Translations under genes and position numbers: made by a program
Shown: piece after piece, positions 46,601 through 59,600 of the stretch
Numbering within the stretch: the stretch's first letter is position 1
Layout: each line of letters starts with the position of its first letter
Notes under the pieces: generated by a model
The model's database searches: none
The model's input: the letters and a program-made list of their open reading frames with translations, nothing else
What the model was told of the DNA's origin: nothing
Assembly: GCA_964036275.1 (NCBI GenBank)
Contig: OZ038439.1
Location: forward strand, 5,906,169-5,970,168
DNA: 64,000 bases
Source of the DNA: Litoditis marina
Lineage: Eukaryota; Nematoda; Chromadorea; Rhabditida; Rhabditidae
Direction: 5' to 3'

Positions 46601-48043
46601 CTCCAAATAGAACATTGGTTCATTCAACAAAACCAGAAAAAGACCGGACATCGAAAGTGAGAACAAATGAGGAAAAATGGACAGAAAACAGAGCAGAAGA
46701 AACTGTAATTTCAGAAATTCAAGAATATAGACATTTATTATTATATATTTTTATCATTCTTAGATATTATTAGATATTATATATTTATGATTAGATATTA
46801 TCAGTTATTATTAGAAAGAGACATTAGAAATGTTAAGAAAATAGTGAATGAACTCCAATGCTATGACAAAAAGTTACCAAACTTACTTTATTTGATCGAG
46901 TTTCATAGAACTTGAAATAGAAAATGTTGAGAACGAATAAAACGCAGCAGGCTATTGGAATACTGAACGAAATGACACTGATCTGAAAAAGGTAACTTTG
47001 AATGAGATTTTGTTACGAAGTCTGTTTGAAAAATGTTCGAATTATTCGGATCATTTAATGGTACTAGTAATATATTTTCATAGGACGTGTTATTTCGAGT
47101 TTTAGCTCGATGTTTCATCCTTCAAAGAGCTCTCAATAGTTATTAGTAGTTTGAACAAATACATCAGAAAACATGAAAAGAAGAACAGTATAGTCGTTGC
47201 CAACGGAAAGGCGGGAAGGTACTGTATATCTCACTTTCCGCTGTGTGCGCACACATGCCTTCGATTTCAAAGTTTGCCGATTATGTGCTCTAAAAGCGCA
47301 GTGGTTAGCGCCTTGCTACAAAACTTTTCTCGCAGGTTCGATTCCGGCGAGAGACAGAAATAAATAAATTTGGCACTCACTATAATAGAAAGCTCCTTTT
47401 GCCTGCGCATTCTAAAGCAACTACCCTTATAATGTTGTGCTTTGGAAAATATTTAAAATCGTTATGAATTATCTAAAGTGTTCATTTTATGTCTATTGTC
47501 GTTGAGAGTTCGAAATTTTGATTGAATATGTTTTTCTCGAAGTAAAAACCAACCGATACTTTTGCCGAAATGTTTTTGTGGAATAACGTTCGCACAAACC
47601 CCACTGCGAAAGAGCCAGCCTGTAAAAACTATCAATAAATTCAATATGTTTCTAACTCCAGAAAAGTATTCTACAGTTTCGGTTACGAGTTTTCTGTCTT
47701 TGAAAGTTGTATTGAATATACTTACAAGAGACTGTTTAACAAAGAGAAATAGAGAGAGGGAAAAGAGAAAGGGAAAAGGACGACAGAGCGATGGAGAAAG
47801 AAAGTTATTTGAAATTATTGCAATCGTTTTTATGTTTAGAAAAACAAAACGTTTTCCATTGGTCAACTTATTACTACTTTCAGATTGGTTGGAAACTTAG
47901 TTCATACTTCAGATATTTAGGTTTACATGATTCAAATAAAATAGTTGTACAAATAGCTTCCTTTTTATGAGAAACTACTGAAGAAGCAATCAACTAACCG
48001 TTATTGAAAAGTGAATGAAAAGCACCAGTAAAGCCGACAACAT
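43681..48043 (-). CDS. Gene B copy 1: membrane protein with Tyr- and Pro-rich signalling-like tail
   Basis: I do not recognise the family. Eight exons join in phase to give about 283 aa: 48043-47999, 47619-47560, 46982-46887, 45979-45781, 45395-45277, 44957-44809, 44313-44229 and 43779-43681 (TAG). Three hydrophobic stretches come first: MLSALLVLFIHFSIT (possible signal peptide), IPIACCVLFVLNIFYF and FSILSAVLVFSCYFL. A basic tail of about 190 residues follows. It carries DGYEAFDIP, DQYEGLDIP (Y-x-x-L), GQYDVM (Y-x-x-M, the PI3-kinase type) and TEYDQA, then KKLPPRPTD near the C-terminus (P-x-x-P, SH3 type). A membrane adaptor or receptor role is inferred from these motifs only. The two N-terminal exons are the least certain; the 47559 donor (GTATCG) is weak. 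A pseudo-tRNA lies in the second intron. The gene is divergent to the lectin gene at 50364. Confidence 0.62.
44396..44472 (-). tRNA. tRNA-derived SINE-like sequence, minus strand
   Basis: Read on the minus strand: AAGCCCAGTTGATATAGTAG, then TTAGCGTTCCCGTCTCC, then GGTTCAAATCTC (a B-box). There is no clean acceptor stem. The tandem copy is at 57415-57491. It lies in a gene B intron. Confidence 0.45.
44480..44730. repeat. Dispersed repeat, family 4, in gene B intron
   Basis: GTTTCACCAATCGATGTACT to GTTATAAGTGGGTGGAACAA, as at 8281-8535. The tandem copy is at 57499-57749. Confidence 0.75.
47290..47357 (+). tRNA. tRNA-like sequence (pseudo-tRNA or tRNA-derived SINE), copy 1
   Basis: An A-box-like AGCGCAGTGGTTAGCGCC (47295-47312) and a B-box-like GGTTCGATTCC (47334-47344) sit at tRNA spacing. 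The T stem has one mismatch and I cannot form a clear anticodon stem or acceptor stem. It is probably not a working tRNA. It lies in a gene B intron on the opposite strand. Confidence 0.5.
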
Positions 48044-48440
48044 TTGGTAAAATGAAGTAAGAAGCCATCCCAAGACACGTGTACACGTTTTACAGGAAAC
48101 CAAGAATACCACAAGTTTCAAAGGACATTTTCTTGGAAGTAATTTCACGCAGTCGCACTATGTGGAATTTTTCCGTTCATTCGAACCGGTTTCCAAGTTG
48201 TTTCTGAATTATATTTTAGGTAAAGTGTACACTTTTTCTTTGATTCTGAATCATATAGAGTGTGTGCTCTTTTAATTGTTTATCTATAAAAACTTTTAAT
48301 TGTTTATCTATAAAACAAAACATCATAAATTATTCGATCAACAGGCTGCTCAAATTCGCGAAGAGAATAAGTAGACGCAGTATTCATTTTTGAGCAGAGG
48401 TGGAAACATAAATAAATGAATACATAATTTGTGTACGGCC

Positions 48441-49500
<1,060 letters not shown>

Positions 49501-49825
49501 GTTTGAACCCAGGTCTGATTTTTTTTGAGTTTCGTAGGCTAACACGAGTTGTAGAACGTCGACAGCTAGAAAGTTTTGAAAGTATCTCACATTTAGAAGT
49601 TAGTTTTTCAAGTTGGCATTTCTCAGATTTTGGCTGGAATTTTGAAGTTTAGTGCTTAAAATTATTAGATTTCTTTGGGTTGGAGTTTCAAGTTAACAGA
49701 CTGGCCCAGTCTTCGATCACACAAATTTACAGACTAAATAATCACATCGAAACACTATTTTCTATCTGGAGACGGGAGATAGAAGATACGTTAGGAAAAG
49801 TGTACATACGAAGTGTACATACGAC

Positions 49826-49923
49826 CCCCCCCCCCCGCCCCGTAGTACTATCACCCCCTTCCAATACGATTACCCCCATAGAGAGGGTTCGAATTTTAAC
49901 CACCCCCCCCCCCCCCCCCCCCC
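49826..49923. repeat. Poly-C tracts upstream of the lectin gene
   Basis: Two long C runs (about 49826-49838 and 49901-49922) with CCCC blocks between. The tandem copy (62903-63004) has longer runs. The G-rich complement could form quadruplex DNA. Lengths may be sequencing-limited. Confidence 0.7.
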
Positions 49924-50363
49924 TCCTCAAAGCATGCGGAAGACATGCCGTTCTACAAATTATCATCATCAAATCTGAGATTGAAGCAATCAACAATAAT
50001 TTTTCACCATCTGTTAACTTATTTGAAAAACTCACATGAAATAGCATTTACCTTCACCAAAATGTCTAGTTCACATCAATACTATTCATATACTCACTTT
50101 CTACAAACCTACAATAAAAGTTTGTACAACATACCCCATACTCATTTGAAAAATTGACTCAACAAAGTACAACATTAATATCAGTGAAACATAATTGATT
50201 GACATATATTTTTAAGATTGTACTGATTATTTTTCTCCATGTTCCGCTGTCTATGTTTCTATTTTCCTTCTATTTTTCTATTTTTCCCTCAAATTCTGAA
50301 AGAGCTGTAGTAGATAAGGTGCAGTTAGCGAACGAGATAAGAAATTTCATTGGTCCATCAAAT

Positions 50364-53228
50364 ATGAAACGCTGTGTTCTCTTTCTTTCATTTGCCATTT
50401 CGGGTGAGTTTATAGATTAATGAATTTCCGTTGTTTGTAACATTAAGGGTAAAACTATTTCAAACCTTTAAAAATGCTAATTATTGAAGGGATCCATAAT
50501 GGAAAGCTAGTTTAGGTACCCCGGGGTACCTAAACATAGCGTTGCGCGCGCTAAACAGCATAAAACAAAAAAACATGTGAACCGTATGCAAAATAGTTTT
50601 GTTGGTGTGAATTAAAAAAAATATATATATCAGTTTCTCTTGAGCATCTCTTTCATACTAACTTCCCTTTCTACCCTCCCCCCCCCTTTTAACAACAGTT
50701 GCTTGCTGCATTCACTAAAGATCAGTCCCCAACTTTGGCTTCTGACATAGAGCTGACAGTTTTACGACAGGTTACTACATTCAAGCTTCATTATGTCCTT
50801 GTGCAAAATTAAAACAATAACAATTTAAGACTGTATGAAATGTATTTTTGTATTCCAGCAGTTCATGGTGTGTGTTCAAATGGATACGAAGACATTGGGA
50901 ATGGAAACTGTTATAAGGCGGGTTTCTCATTGTGTTGAATATTTGTTTTGATGGCTAGTGGATAAAGAAATCATTTCAAATGGAAAAGTGTGTTTGTTTC
51001 TGTACATCGCATAAAATTTCTAGATTAGTTGCACGCCTGAAGCGGTATTTACGAACATCCAAAACTGTCGTGCCGACTTGGGGAGAGAGAATATAAGTTT
51101 AGTGGTCACGTTTGCGGGTAGAGGCGAAACGTGCTACTATGTTTTCGTACTAATATTTTAACGTATTTACGTTCTCAATCTTTGAGCTTTTCTTTAATTG
51201 TATTTCTTCAAACAAAATCTGTTTCTCTACTCTCTCACCCCGCCAGGATACAGGTGTCGCACAATAGTGCGCAAAGCGATGGAGGCAGGTCTTGATAGAA
51301 ATGCTGAGAGAAAGTCGAGCACGAACAAATGAGAAACTATTGTATTCTTGACACCCTTTGATTGATAACTTTATCCACACTTTTCCCGTGACTATACCAC
51401 CGGAGTGAAGTTACGTGTGGTTCTATGTACTTTCATGATAGTTTCTTTCAGACGTTCACGAGTCGGAGTTTCCAAAGAGAGGCCGAACAGTTTTGTGAAC
51501 AACAGGGGGGAGGTCTTGTGCAACCACAGAACGCATTTGTGAGTATTTTTCTTATTAAGAATGAAAACGTTGTGTCTCTCTCCAGAAGTTGTTATTGCGT
51601 GCTCGAGAGGCCTATTAGCAAATGAACTGGGAAAACAATGATTTCCGTCTATAATTCGCGCAAACTCATGAGAAGAAGAGAACATAAACTTTTGTGTGAC
51701 TTGTTGTTCTAGCTTTGTTGAACTGAAAAAATTGTTGTTTTGAATTGAAAGTATTTTGTTGTTTCACTAAAAACTTGTCAGCGGTTCGAATGATTTTTTC
51801 GCGCTGATCATTCAACTATTCACGTGAAAAACATGTAAGAAGTTGGTTCAATGATAAAGTGCATTTTGTTATCTAATGAATCTGTTATAGGTGCCAAAAC
51901 AGGCAATCACCCCAGTTTAAAAGTTTAGAACCGATGAGAATATACTAAGTTTTACCTGAACATAACTAAACACAGTATACCTAACTCGATGAAACCTGGT
52001 TCCAGTAAAGAACACTGAGAGTGTGTGCCAGTTTCGCAACAAGGGCGGAGCGAAACCCGCGGGATAGGATGAAAACCTGTTTTAGACAGCTATTACGTAC
52101 TACTACGTGCTCTGAATTCAGACGAATCGGAGTTCTTATTACTACCTATTCGAATCTTAGTTTTTAATAATTGTAACTGACCTGCATTCTAGGTGAATGC
52201 CCAGATACAAATGGAAGCTCAGAACAAAAACACTCACGTGTGGCTGGGTCTCACGTGTTCTGGCACTACAAAGCTGTCTTGTACTTATTCGGACGGAAAC
52301 CAAGTCAGCACCTCATCCTACACCAATTTTGCGCCGGGTAAGGTTTTGGTATATTGGTCGGTTCACGTTGAAATACTAAACTGACTCAAGAAGTGGAGGC
52401 CAGTATTTGTATTACTTGTGAGAAAAAGGTTTAATTGTTGACTTCCTCCTCACACTTTTCTCGATGCTTCAGTGGATCTTAAAATTGAATGATAACGCCA
52501 AACGACTTGTAGAGATAACATTACATTTGCTGTTACACATTCAAACCTGGGAAAATATCTCTGAAGCAAACTCTGAACTAACAAATAATAACGATACGAA
52601 GTTTGGTTGTACATTTTCGTGTTCAGGTCATCCAGACCCAAGTTTCGGTAGATGTGTTTACCTTTCGAAGTCTGGTTCGGTGAGTGGAAAATGGATAAGT
52701 GGAAATTGTGAGGAAGAAGTTCTCGGATTCGGATGTCAAATCACCTCGGAAGGTACTTTTTCCTAGTTTGTCTCAGCCAAGACGTCATATTATAATTCAA
52801 TTTCCGGAAGTGTACTTTGGCATAAATCACTTTACCTGACATTTACCTGCCAACGTTACGCAACGCAACTAGTTGAAAGATTCCTGAGGCCGTATGCATA
52901 AAACAGCCCGGGCCGGGTTGGAATGCTATCCCGAGCTGAATTGGCCGGGAAATAGCTCAGGATAGCATCCCAATCCGGCCCGGGATGTTTCATGCATACG
53001 GCCTCTGATATTGAATGACTCGTAGTTCACCCCAACCTGATCTACCAATGTGAAAATACAGATGTTGATCTGTGTCGCAATATAATCTTTCAAGCTCCCA
53101 CTTGTGGTTCATCGTACAGTGAGTACAACAACTTCTGCTACAAGGTCATTCCATTCATGTCGAAAACAGATGCAGAATCAGCCTGTGAAGTGGAATGCGC
53201 ATATTTGACGTCTATTCACAGTGCAGGG
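50364..53228 (+). CDS. clec: C-type lectin-domain protein, copy 1, cut off in its second domain
   Basis: Seven exons join in phase (249 codons, no stop): 50364-50403, 50859-50917, 51024-51146, 51452-51538, 52193-52337, 52627-52752 and 53062-53228. A signal peptide (MKRCVLFLSFAIS) comes first, then a short Cys-containing region. A C-type lectin domain runs from GETCYYVF through REAEQFCEQQGGGLVQPQN and VWLGLTC to GRCVYL and NCEEEVLGFGCQ, the usual Cys layout. A second domain starts at CGSSYSEYNNFCYK and stops at YLTSIHSAG (53228), about one third of the way in. No continuing exon is visible before a GGT-like fragment at 53.5 kb and the next tandem copy at 55,019. Nematode clec proteins are secreted and often pathogen-responsive. 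I see no complete EPN or QPD sugar motif. The second intron needs a GC donor (AAG-GCGGGT at 50918). The symbol denotes the family only. Confidence 0.8.
50510..50535. promoter_or_regulatory. Perfect 26-bp palindrome in the first lectin intron
   Basis: GTTTAGGTACCCC followed by its exact complement. It is conserved in the tandem copy at 63591-63616. A dimer-binding site is possible but not shown. Confidence 0.5.
52886..53005. mobile_element. 120-bp hairpin in a lectin intron
   Basis: GAGGCCGTATGCATAAAACA and TGTTTCATGCATACGGCCTC are inverted, as are the CCGGGCC and GATAGCATCC blocks inside. It is a near-complete hairpin 56 bp before the 53062 exon. Confidence 0.8.
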
Positions 53229-53511
53229 GTGAGTTACACGTTCTACATACACCCAATTAATCCGGTACCGTCACTTTATACTGAATCATTCACAATTACA
53301 TAGTATTGGTATCTGTAAGAGATTGCTAAGTCTTTTAGTTTGATTCTTGATGGTTTGATCGTTGATGCGCGTTCTCTGAGTCTAATCAGACAGTACGTGC
53401 CGAAATCGATATTGGCAGCGCCCCAAGTGGGCGTGGCTTAAACCAAAACGCCACCTCAAGAGGAAAATGAACGCTTTCATTCTAGTTGTACTGCTTTAAT
53501 GCTAGAAACTA

Positions 53512-55014
53512 TTTCTAATCAGACTTACTGATAACAGTCATTGATAACAACTGATTGCTCTCTATTGGAACAGTTTGAGAACACAAACATTTCACCAAAC
53601 ACTGCATGTAGTTCTCTCTAAAAGGCAGTAGTGAGAATGTTCATATTTAACATGACTATGGCAATATCCTGACACCCCACTCGTTCAACATTCAACGTTT
53701 ACCCCACACATTTATTAGTATCAACTACCACACGACTGGTATCGTAAGGTTGGGGGCAATTATACATAACTTTCTATGAAAAATAGTTTTCTATTAGTTT
53801 ATAATTTCCTGAAAAACCCACATTTTCGAGTCATTTCCGGTCCGGGCCAGCTTGGTCAAAGCCTTCGATATTTCTCTATAGAAACTGGGCGAAACGGCCG
53901 GGTCCTCACCATCTTTCACATCAATTTCTGGAATGCGAATCATGAGAGAAAAAACATGAAAGAGGTCAAATGTTAAACTCCAACAAAATCTTTATGATCA
54001 GACGCGCTTTCACGTTTCCACGCGTTTTTTTCTATAGTTTCTGGAATGGGAATCATTTTTAAAGAGACCATTTCTCTCTAATTTTGACCTTCGAGCTAGC
54101 AGTTCCATCTTATAGAGCTTGAAAACCTGATTACGAACATAAAACTTTTCATCTTCATCTTGCTCTGTTTTCTCATAAAGTCGATATACGTAATGTACAC
54201 CGAGAACGAGTTACGTACAAAAATCAAGAAAATTCTGATAGAAATACAAAACCTTTCTAAATATGTCTTGAAGCCTATCAGGATACAGAAAATGAGTGAA
54301 AAAGTCAAATTCATTGAAAAACTTATTAACCCAGCTGGATAGCGTCACAGTGAAAATGTTCAAGTTCAGATATGTATTGAATGGCATTAGGCAATTTTTT
54401 TTCTAATTTTCAAATTCTTAGGTTGTTGATGACCATTGAATCACAATATAATATATTTTTCAAGATTCGAAAATTTCAAGTTATAGGGAGATGGTCTCTT
54501 TAAAAGTGCTGCTAGTCAAATGAACCTTCACGAAAAATAGTTGTTGTTTGATCTGCCTGCATCGACGGCGCAGCTGACCACATTTGACAAAACTGATTCG
54601 GGATAAAACTACAAACACAGGCGCCGTAGCAATCGCCACAAAAGTTCATGAGATCACCTCATGAGCTATTGGAACGAGTTTCTCATGAGATTCTATTGAT
54701 TGCTATGCTACAACATTAGGAGTTCACGAGTAGCTCATGAGGTACATCATGAGAAACTCATATGAACTTCTCATAAGATTGGGCAGTTTGCTACGCCGCC
54801 AGCGGTTTCGACCGAAATGTACAATATCGATCGCCCCCCCCCCCCCCCCCCCCTGAGCGAACATACAACTGGCTTTGTAGTTTGATCACATTGGTTTCGG
54901 ACGAAACGCTTACATTATTGCGTACATCGACATCGAATTGGAAAAACTAACTAAACTTAGATGTGGCCACTGTCTAATAACTGAGAACAAGCGCGCGTTG
55001 CTGACACAATCACA
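53512..55014. repeat. 1.5-kb duplicated segment, copy b, at the tandem junction
   Basis: This is the second copy of 35779-37281. It lies directly between the truncated lectin gene and the start of tandem copy 2, so the tandem breakpoint at 55,015-55,019 falls exactly at its end. Apart from the orphan GGT exon I see no gene in it. Confidence 0.9.
53822..53927 (-). pseudogene. Single orphan exon of the GGT-like gene
   Basis: The minus-strand stretch 53927-53822 has an AG acceptor, a GTGGGT donor and codes for a block starting EIDVKDGEDPAVSPSF, the match of exon 12154-12259. It lies in a 1.5-kb segment shared with 35779-37281 and no other GGT exons surround it. It is a relic carried by segmental duplication. 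Confidence 0.85.
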
Positions 55015-56699
55015 TTTTAACGATTTTTGAATAGTGGTGACCATCAAACATCCTGAGATCTGGAAGTTCCGAGTTTTCAAACGATGTGATCCTGGTTTTT
55101 CAAAATATTTTTGGCGCTAATTAACCTCTTAAATTGGCGTAATAGGCGAAACTGATTTAAAAAACAGCTTTTTTCCGCTTCGTTAATTAAAATCTGAATA
55201 TTGTTGAAAATCTGCGTCATTATAGTACAAAGAAAATCTTCTCCCAATTGGCGCGAACGGGCGCCAGCCATTGGCGCTATATATGGAACATGTTACTCTT
55301 ATTGGTAAAAAATAACTTGGAATGAATGGCCTCAACCAATTAGCACGATTTCCGACTGTTTTTCGGTTCAGAAACCCTATTTGTAATTTTGGCGCCAATT
55401 GGCGGATAAAGTACCGTTTTGGCGCAAAATATCGAAGAAATGTTAGTATCCAAGCCGTATTCGTTGACATGTTCATAGTTCGGACATCTGTGGAACATTT
55501 CGCTCGTTACCCTACTTGCCTGGCGTTGTTCTAATTTGGCGCCACTGGGCGCCAGCGTTTGGCGCCAAACATAAACCATGACACCAAATTTCCAGAGAAG
55601 GCTGGAATTCACTAATCTAACCTCTGTGCAAAATTTCGGAGCATTTCGTCAATGGGAACACATATTTTCCAGCTTCTGGCGCCTAATGGCGCCCGCGCCA
55701 AGCGCCAAACAAAACGTGACAACACCAAACTTTGGGGGCCGAGCTGACTTTGGGGTCTACGCATGTGTGCCAAGTTTCAGCCAAATCGGTCCGGTAGTTA
55801 AAAAAATAATTTTATATGCGGACATTGGACGAGGGACGAGCGACGAGGGACGAGGGACGAGCGACGAGGGACAACGGAAATTTTCATAACGACACGAAAG
55901 CATAACTTTTTTCAACCCTGACCGATTTTCCTAATTTTTTCACACAACGTGTATTTAATAGATATCTAGCTCTCTCTCTCTTTAAATTTTCGAAAAAATG
56001 TCTTGTCTGAAGACTTTTGTGGTTTGAAAGCCAAAAATGAGTGCGCAATGGCCAAACGAAACACAACTCACACGCAGCGCTTCGCGCTGCGCGCGATGGA
56101 ACATAGAGGTACCGAAAGTAATGAAAATTACCAACACACGGAAAAACTTGCATTTCATGAATCAAATATATCACTCTGTAGGAAAAAAAAACCAAAATAC
56201 GTTGAAATATCACGAAAACTCATACCTTTGTCGGAAATATGAAATGTTATTACTCTTCTCAAATAGAAATGTAACTCTTGAATAGTTTATGTGAACCTTT
56301 GATAATGGTGAGTTTCGGTTGGATAGAGTTAATCAGATGATTTATTCATTGAACCGTCCCGTTTTCAACGAATTTCATCCAATCAAAAACCCTAAAGCAC
56401 TTAGAATATTCTATAGCTGATTGGAGAACGACCTCTGTAGGTACATCCTCGACACTAAACCGTTTGAATTAAGTCTTGTCGTCCTCCGTGCTCCCTCGCT
56501 CTCCTGACCAAATTCTGTCAAATTATGCTTGTCGCAAAATAACCACCACACACAACAATAACAAAAACAGTTCTTCACACAACAATAAAAAACTCTGACC
56601 AAAATATTTATTAATCCAAGATGACGTTGTATGATAGTAAAAATACAAGCAAAGATTATGTACAATTGATCGAAAGTAGATCAAAAAGTCGAAAATTAT

Positions 56700-59600
56700 C
56701 TACATGAGACTGGGCTGCTGGGTTTTCTGTGAGATTTCGAGTGAATCTGTCGGGCGCGGAGGAAGTTTCTTTCCGGGCTTCTTTGACTTCTGCTTTGACT
56801 GAAATGGAAGAAAATGAGGTTCATAGAAGTTGTGCTGGTTTTAAAAGATTTTTATCTTTCTAAGAAAAATTATACTGACTGAAATGAAACATTTGGAGAA
56901 GAATTGACAATTATTGTTTTTTCACAAAAATTAGCAATCGTACGACAAAAAGGGTTTCCGGAATATTGTTTTTAGTTCAGTATTCCGGTTCAATGGACTT
57001 TATGCTTTCAGTTTTCCATCAGAATCATAAATATTACTTCAGAGGTGGGGTGGGGGTATGAAAAACTACCAATACACCATACCAAACACGCATTTCGCGT
57101 GTACAAATGACAATCATATATTTCGGAAAAAGTAATTTTTGGGGTAAAATGAATTTTGCTCTACACAAACCTGTACAAACTACATTTCATATTTTCAAAA
57201 GTGATGTTTGAAGTAAATAACATTTTTCAAGATTTACAAAGTCAAACCTTGTGTGCGATCTCGTCTTCAATTGTGTTTGCCTGATCATATTCTGTGCCGG
57301 TTGACGGCTTTTGGGCGGCAGACAGATTTTCACTGGAACATGAATAATCAAAAATACTGAAATTCAAGGAGGTCAAACGACAAATGATAGAGCGCGTGCC
57401 AATCTATAGAATATCTGCCTCATGTGAGATTTGAACCAGGCCCGAAAGTTAGGGAGACGGGAACGCTAACTACTATATCAACTGGGCTTATATAGTCTGT
57501 TTCACCAATCGATGTACTCCTACAGTAATCCGTCAATTATTCAAGGGGGTGTTTTCTAATGAAAAAGTCAATACTTTGGTTTTAAATTTCCAGAGTCAGT
57601 AGTAGTCAACATGCAGAAGACACTATCAACATTTTGAGGACTTCTGAATACGCTAATATACCAAACTTTGACCTGGAAGAGATAGCAGATTACTGTAGAA
57701 GGTTATAAGTGGGTGGAACAAACTATAACAACGCGGTCGTATTTATGTGAGAAGTGAGATGTTCACTATACCCCGCCTTTGTTTAAGCGACAACTATATT
57801 CATGGTCACACATTCTCCGTGACCTACCCCATGACGTCATACTGTCCATCAGGATCCTTTTGTTTCTTTGCGACACTCGGAATATCCAGTCCTTCATATT
57901 GGTCTTCTCCACTTTTCTCTTTCTTCACAGGAATATCGAAGGCTTCATACCCGTCATCCATATCTAACGATTTCTTCTGAAATTGGTGTGAATTAAAGAA
58001 AGTTAGCATTGATGACGTTGATCATTGAGCATTGATGACATTGAACTATCGTGGAAATTCTGTGATTGTCCTACAATAAATGTTCAATCCCAACCAAATT
58101 GTACATGTTGTAATCATTTTCCGCATGGAAACGTAGAAAGGTTCCGTCGAAAACATAAATATGAGGTTCAAATAGAAAACTCGACAAAACAAAACGCTTA
58201 GGTTTTTAGGTTGAAAGGTTTTTATCGAGATGAATGAAATCGTTATTGTAACTAGACTAGTTCTTTAACATTCCTTCTCAAACTAATTTTCCAACCTTCT
58301 GACTCTTTTTAAGCGAGGGGTTCTTGGTTTTTCTAGCCGTTTCATCCTTTTTCTTTTCCGAACCAAAAGTCCCGGATTCGGCCGAAAACAGTTGTTCCTC
58401 CGACAGTTGTTCAACTGGAAAAGTTTGAAACTAAAGACCTTTCTATTGAAACAAAGCTATGAAACATAACCTAGTAACTGAAGAAAATAGTGTTCAAACT
58501 AGGGTTTTGAAAACATTATCGTTTCAGAATAATGAAAAACTCATGATTGCATCCAGTCGATCAATAGAATCGAGTTTTGTAATTTATACAACTATGAAAA
58601 TAGTCAAAAATGAGTAATAGCCAGACACAATTGAACGTTTAAGATACTATATTCCACATTTGAACTCCTATCGCTGCAGATACATGTCTCAATCACATTG
58701 AACATAACCACATTAAATCTATTCTCATATTTTCCATCACAAGTTTCGCTGAATTAGCCAAACAAACTGATGAAACGAAAAAAACCTCATGAAACTAACC
58801 GGCTTTCCTGCTGGAAGTCTGTGTGTTCCGTTCACTTTGGACCAAACGACGACATTCTTCTCTCTTGGAATGATCTACTTTTCTCACGGAACTTTTTCGA
58901 TTCGAAAGGGATTCAAGTGAAGAAACACTAAGTTCTTTCTCTTTTTGCACCAGAAAATAGCAAGAAAACACGAGAACTGCACTCAAAATAGAGAAACCCT
59001 GGAATAGAAGAAATAGGCGGTTCTTCCGTGAGAGTGAGAAATACCTCGAAAAGTACTCAACTTAAACTCAAATATTTGTTGTTTGATATTGACTATGCCG
59101 CTTGCCCAGAAAATAACACTGTTTCGTTATTTGCAATCTGAGAACAGTTTGGTATTGGTTTTCAGTTTGTACCATTTGACCATGGTATGAATTTGACCTG
59201 CACACATGTATAATTTTATAAAGATTCTAAACTCCAACTATCCATTTTATTCGCCAATTTAAGTCATTTAAGGTTTTCCTTTGTGTGTTTAGTATACTTC
59301 AGTCTATTTGTTTCACGGTCAATTTCTAGGTACAATTATACGTTTAAAAGGGGGCTGCATTGAATGCCGGCTAACGGCGTTAGCCGAAAAGGGGAAAAGG
59401 CACGAAAATGAGAAGTGCGCGCCATCAATATTCATTCACTCCAAATCTTTCTCTGCGTCCCTCACAGTAAGCGAAAAATAGCGAAATTTGGGAAATAGAA
59501 CTTTGGATTGGACATTTCAGTAAGAAAAAGACACAATATATCGAACTATCTCAGTTTGATCTTTTATTTGAAAATTCATTGCAGCCCCCCTTTAAACAAA

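Noticed and set aside
47462..47900. 134-aa (minus) and 112-aa (plus) frames in a gene B intron
   Set aside because: They overlap each other, have low-complexity Lys/Arg-rich sequence, and conflict with the supported exon 47619-47560.
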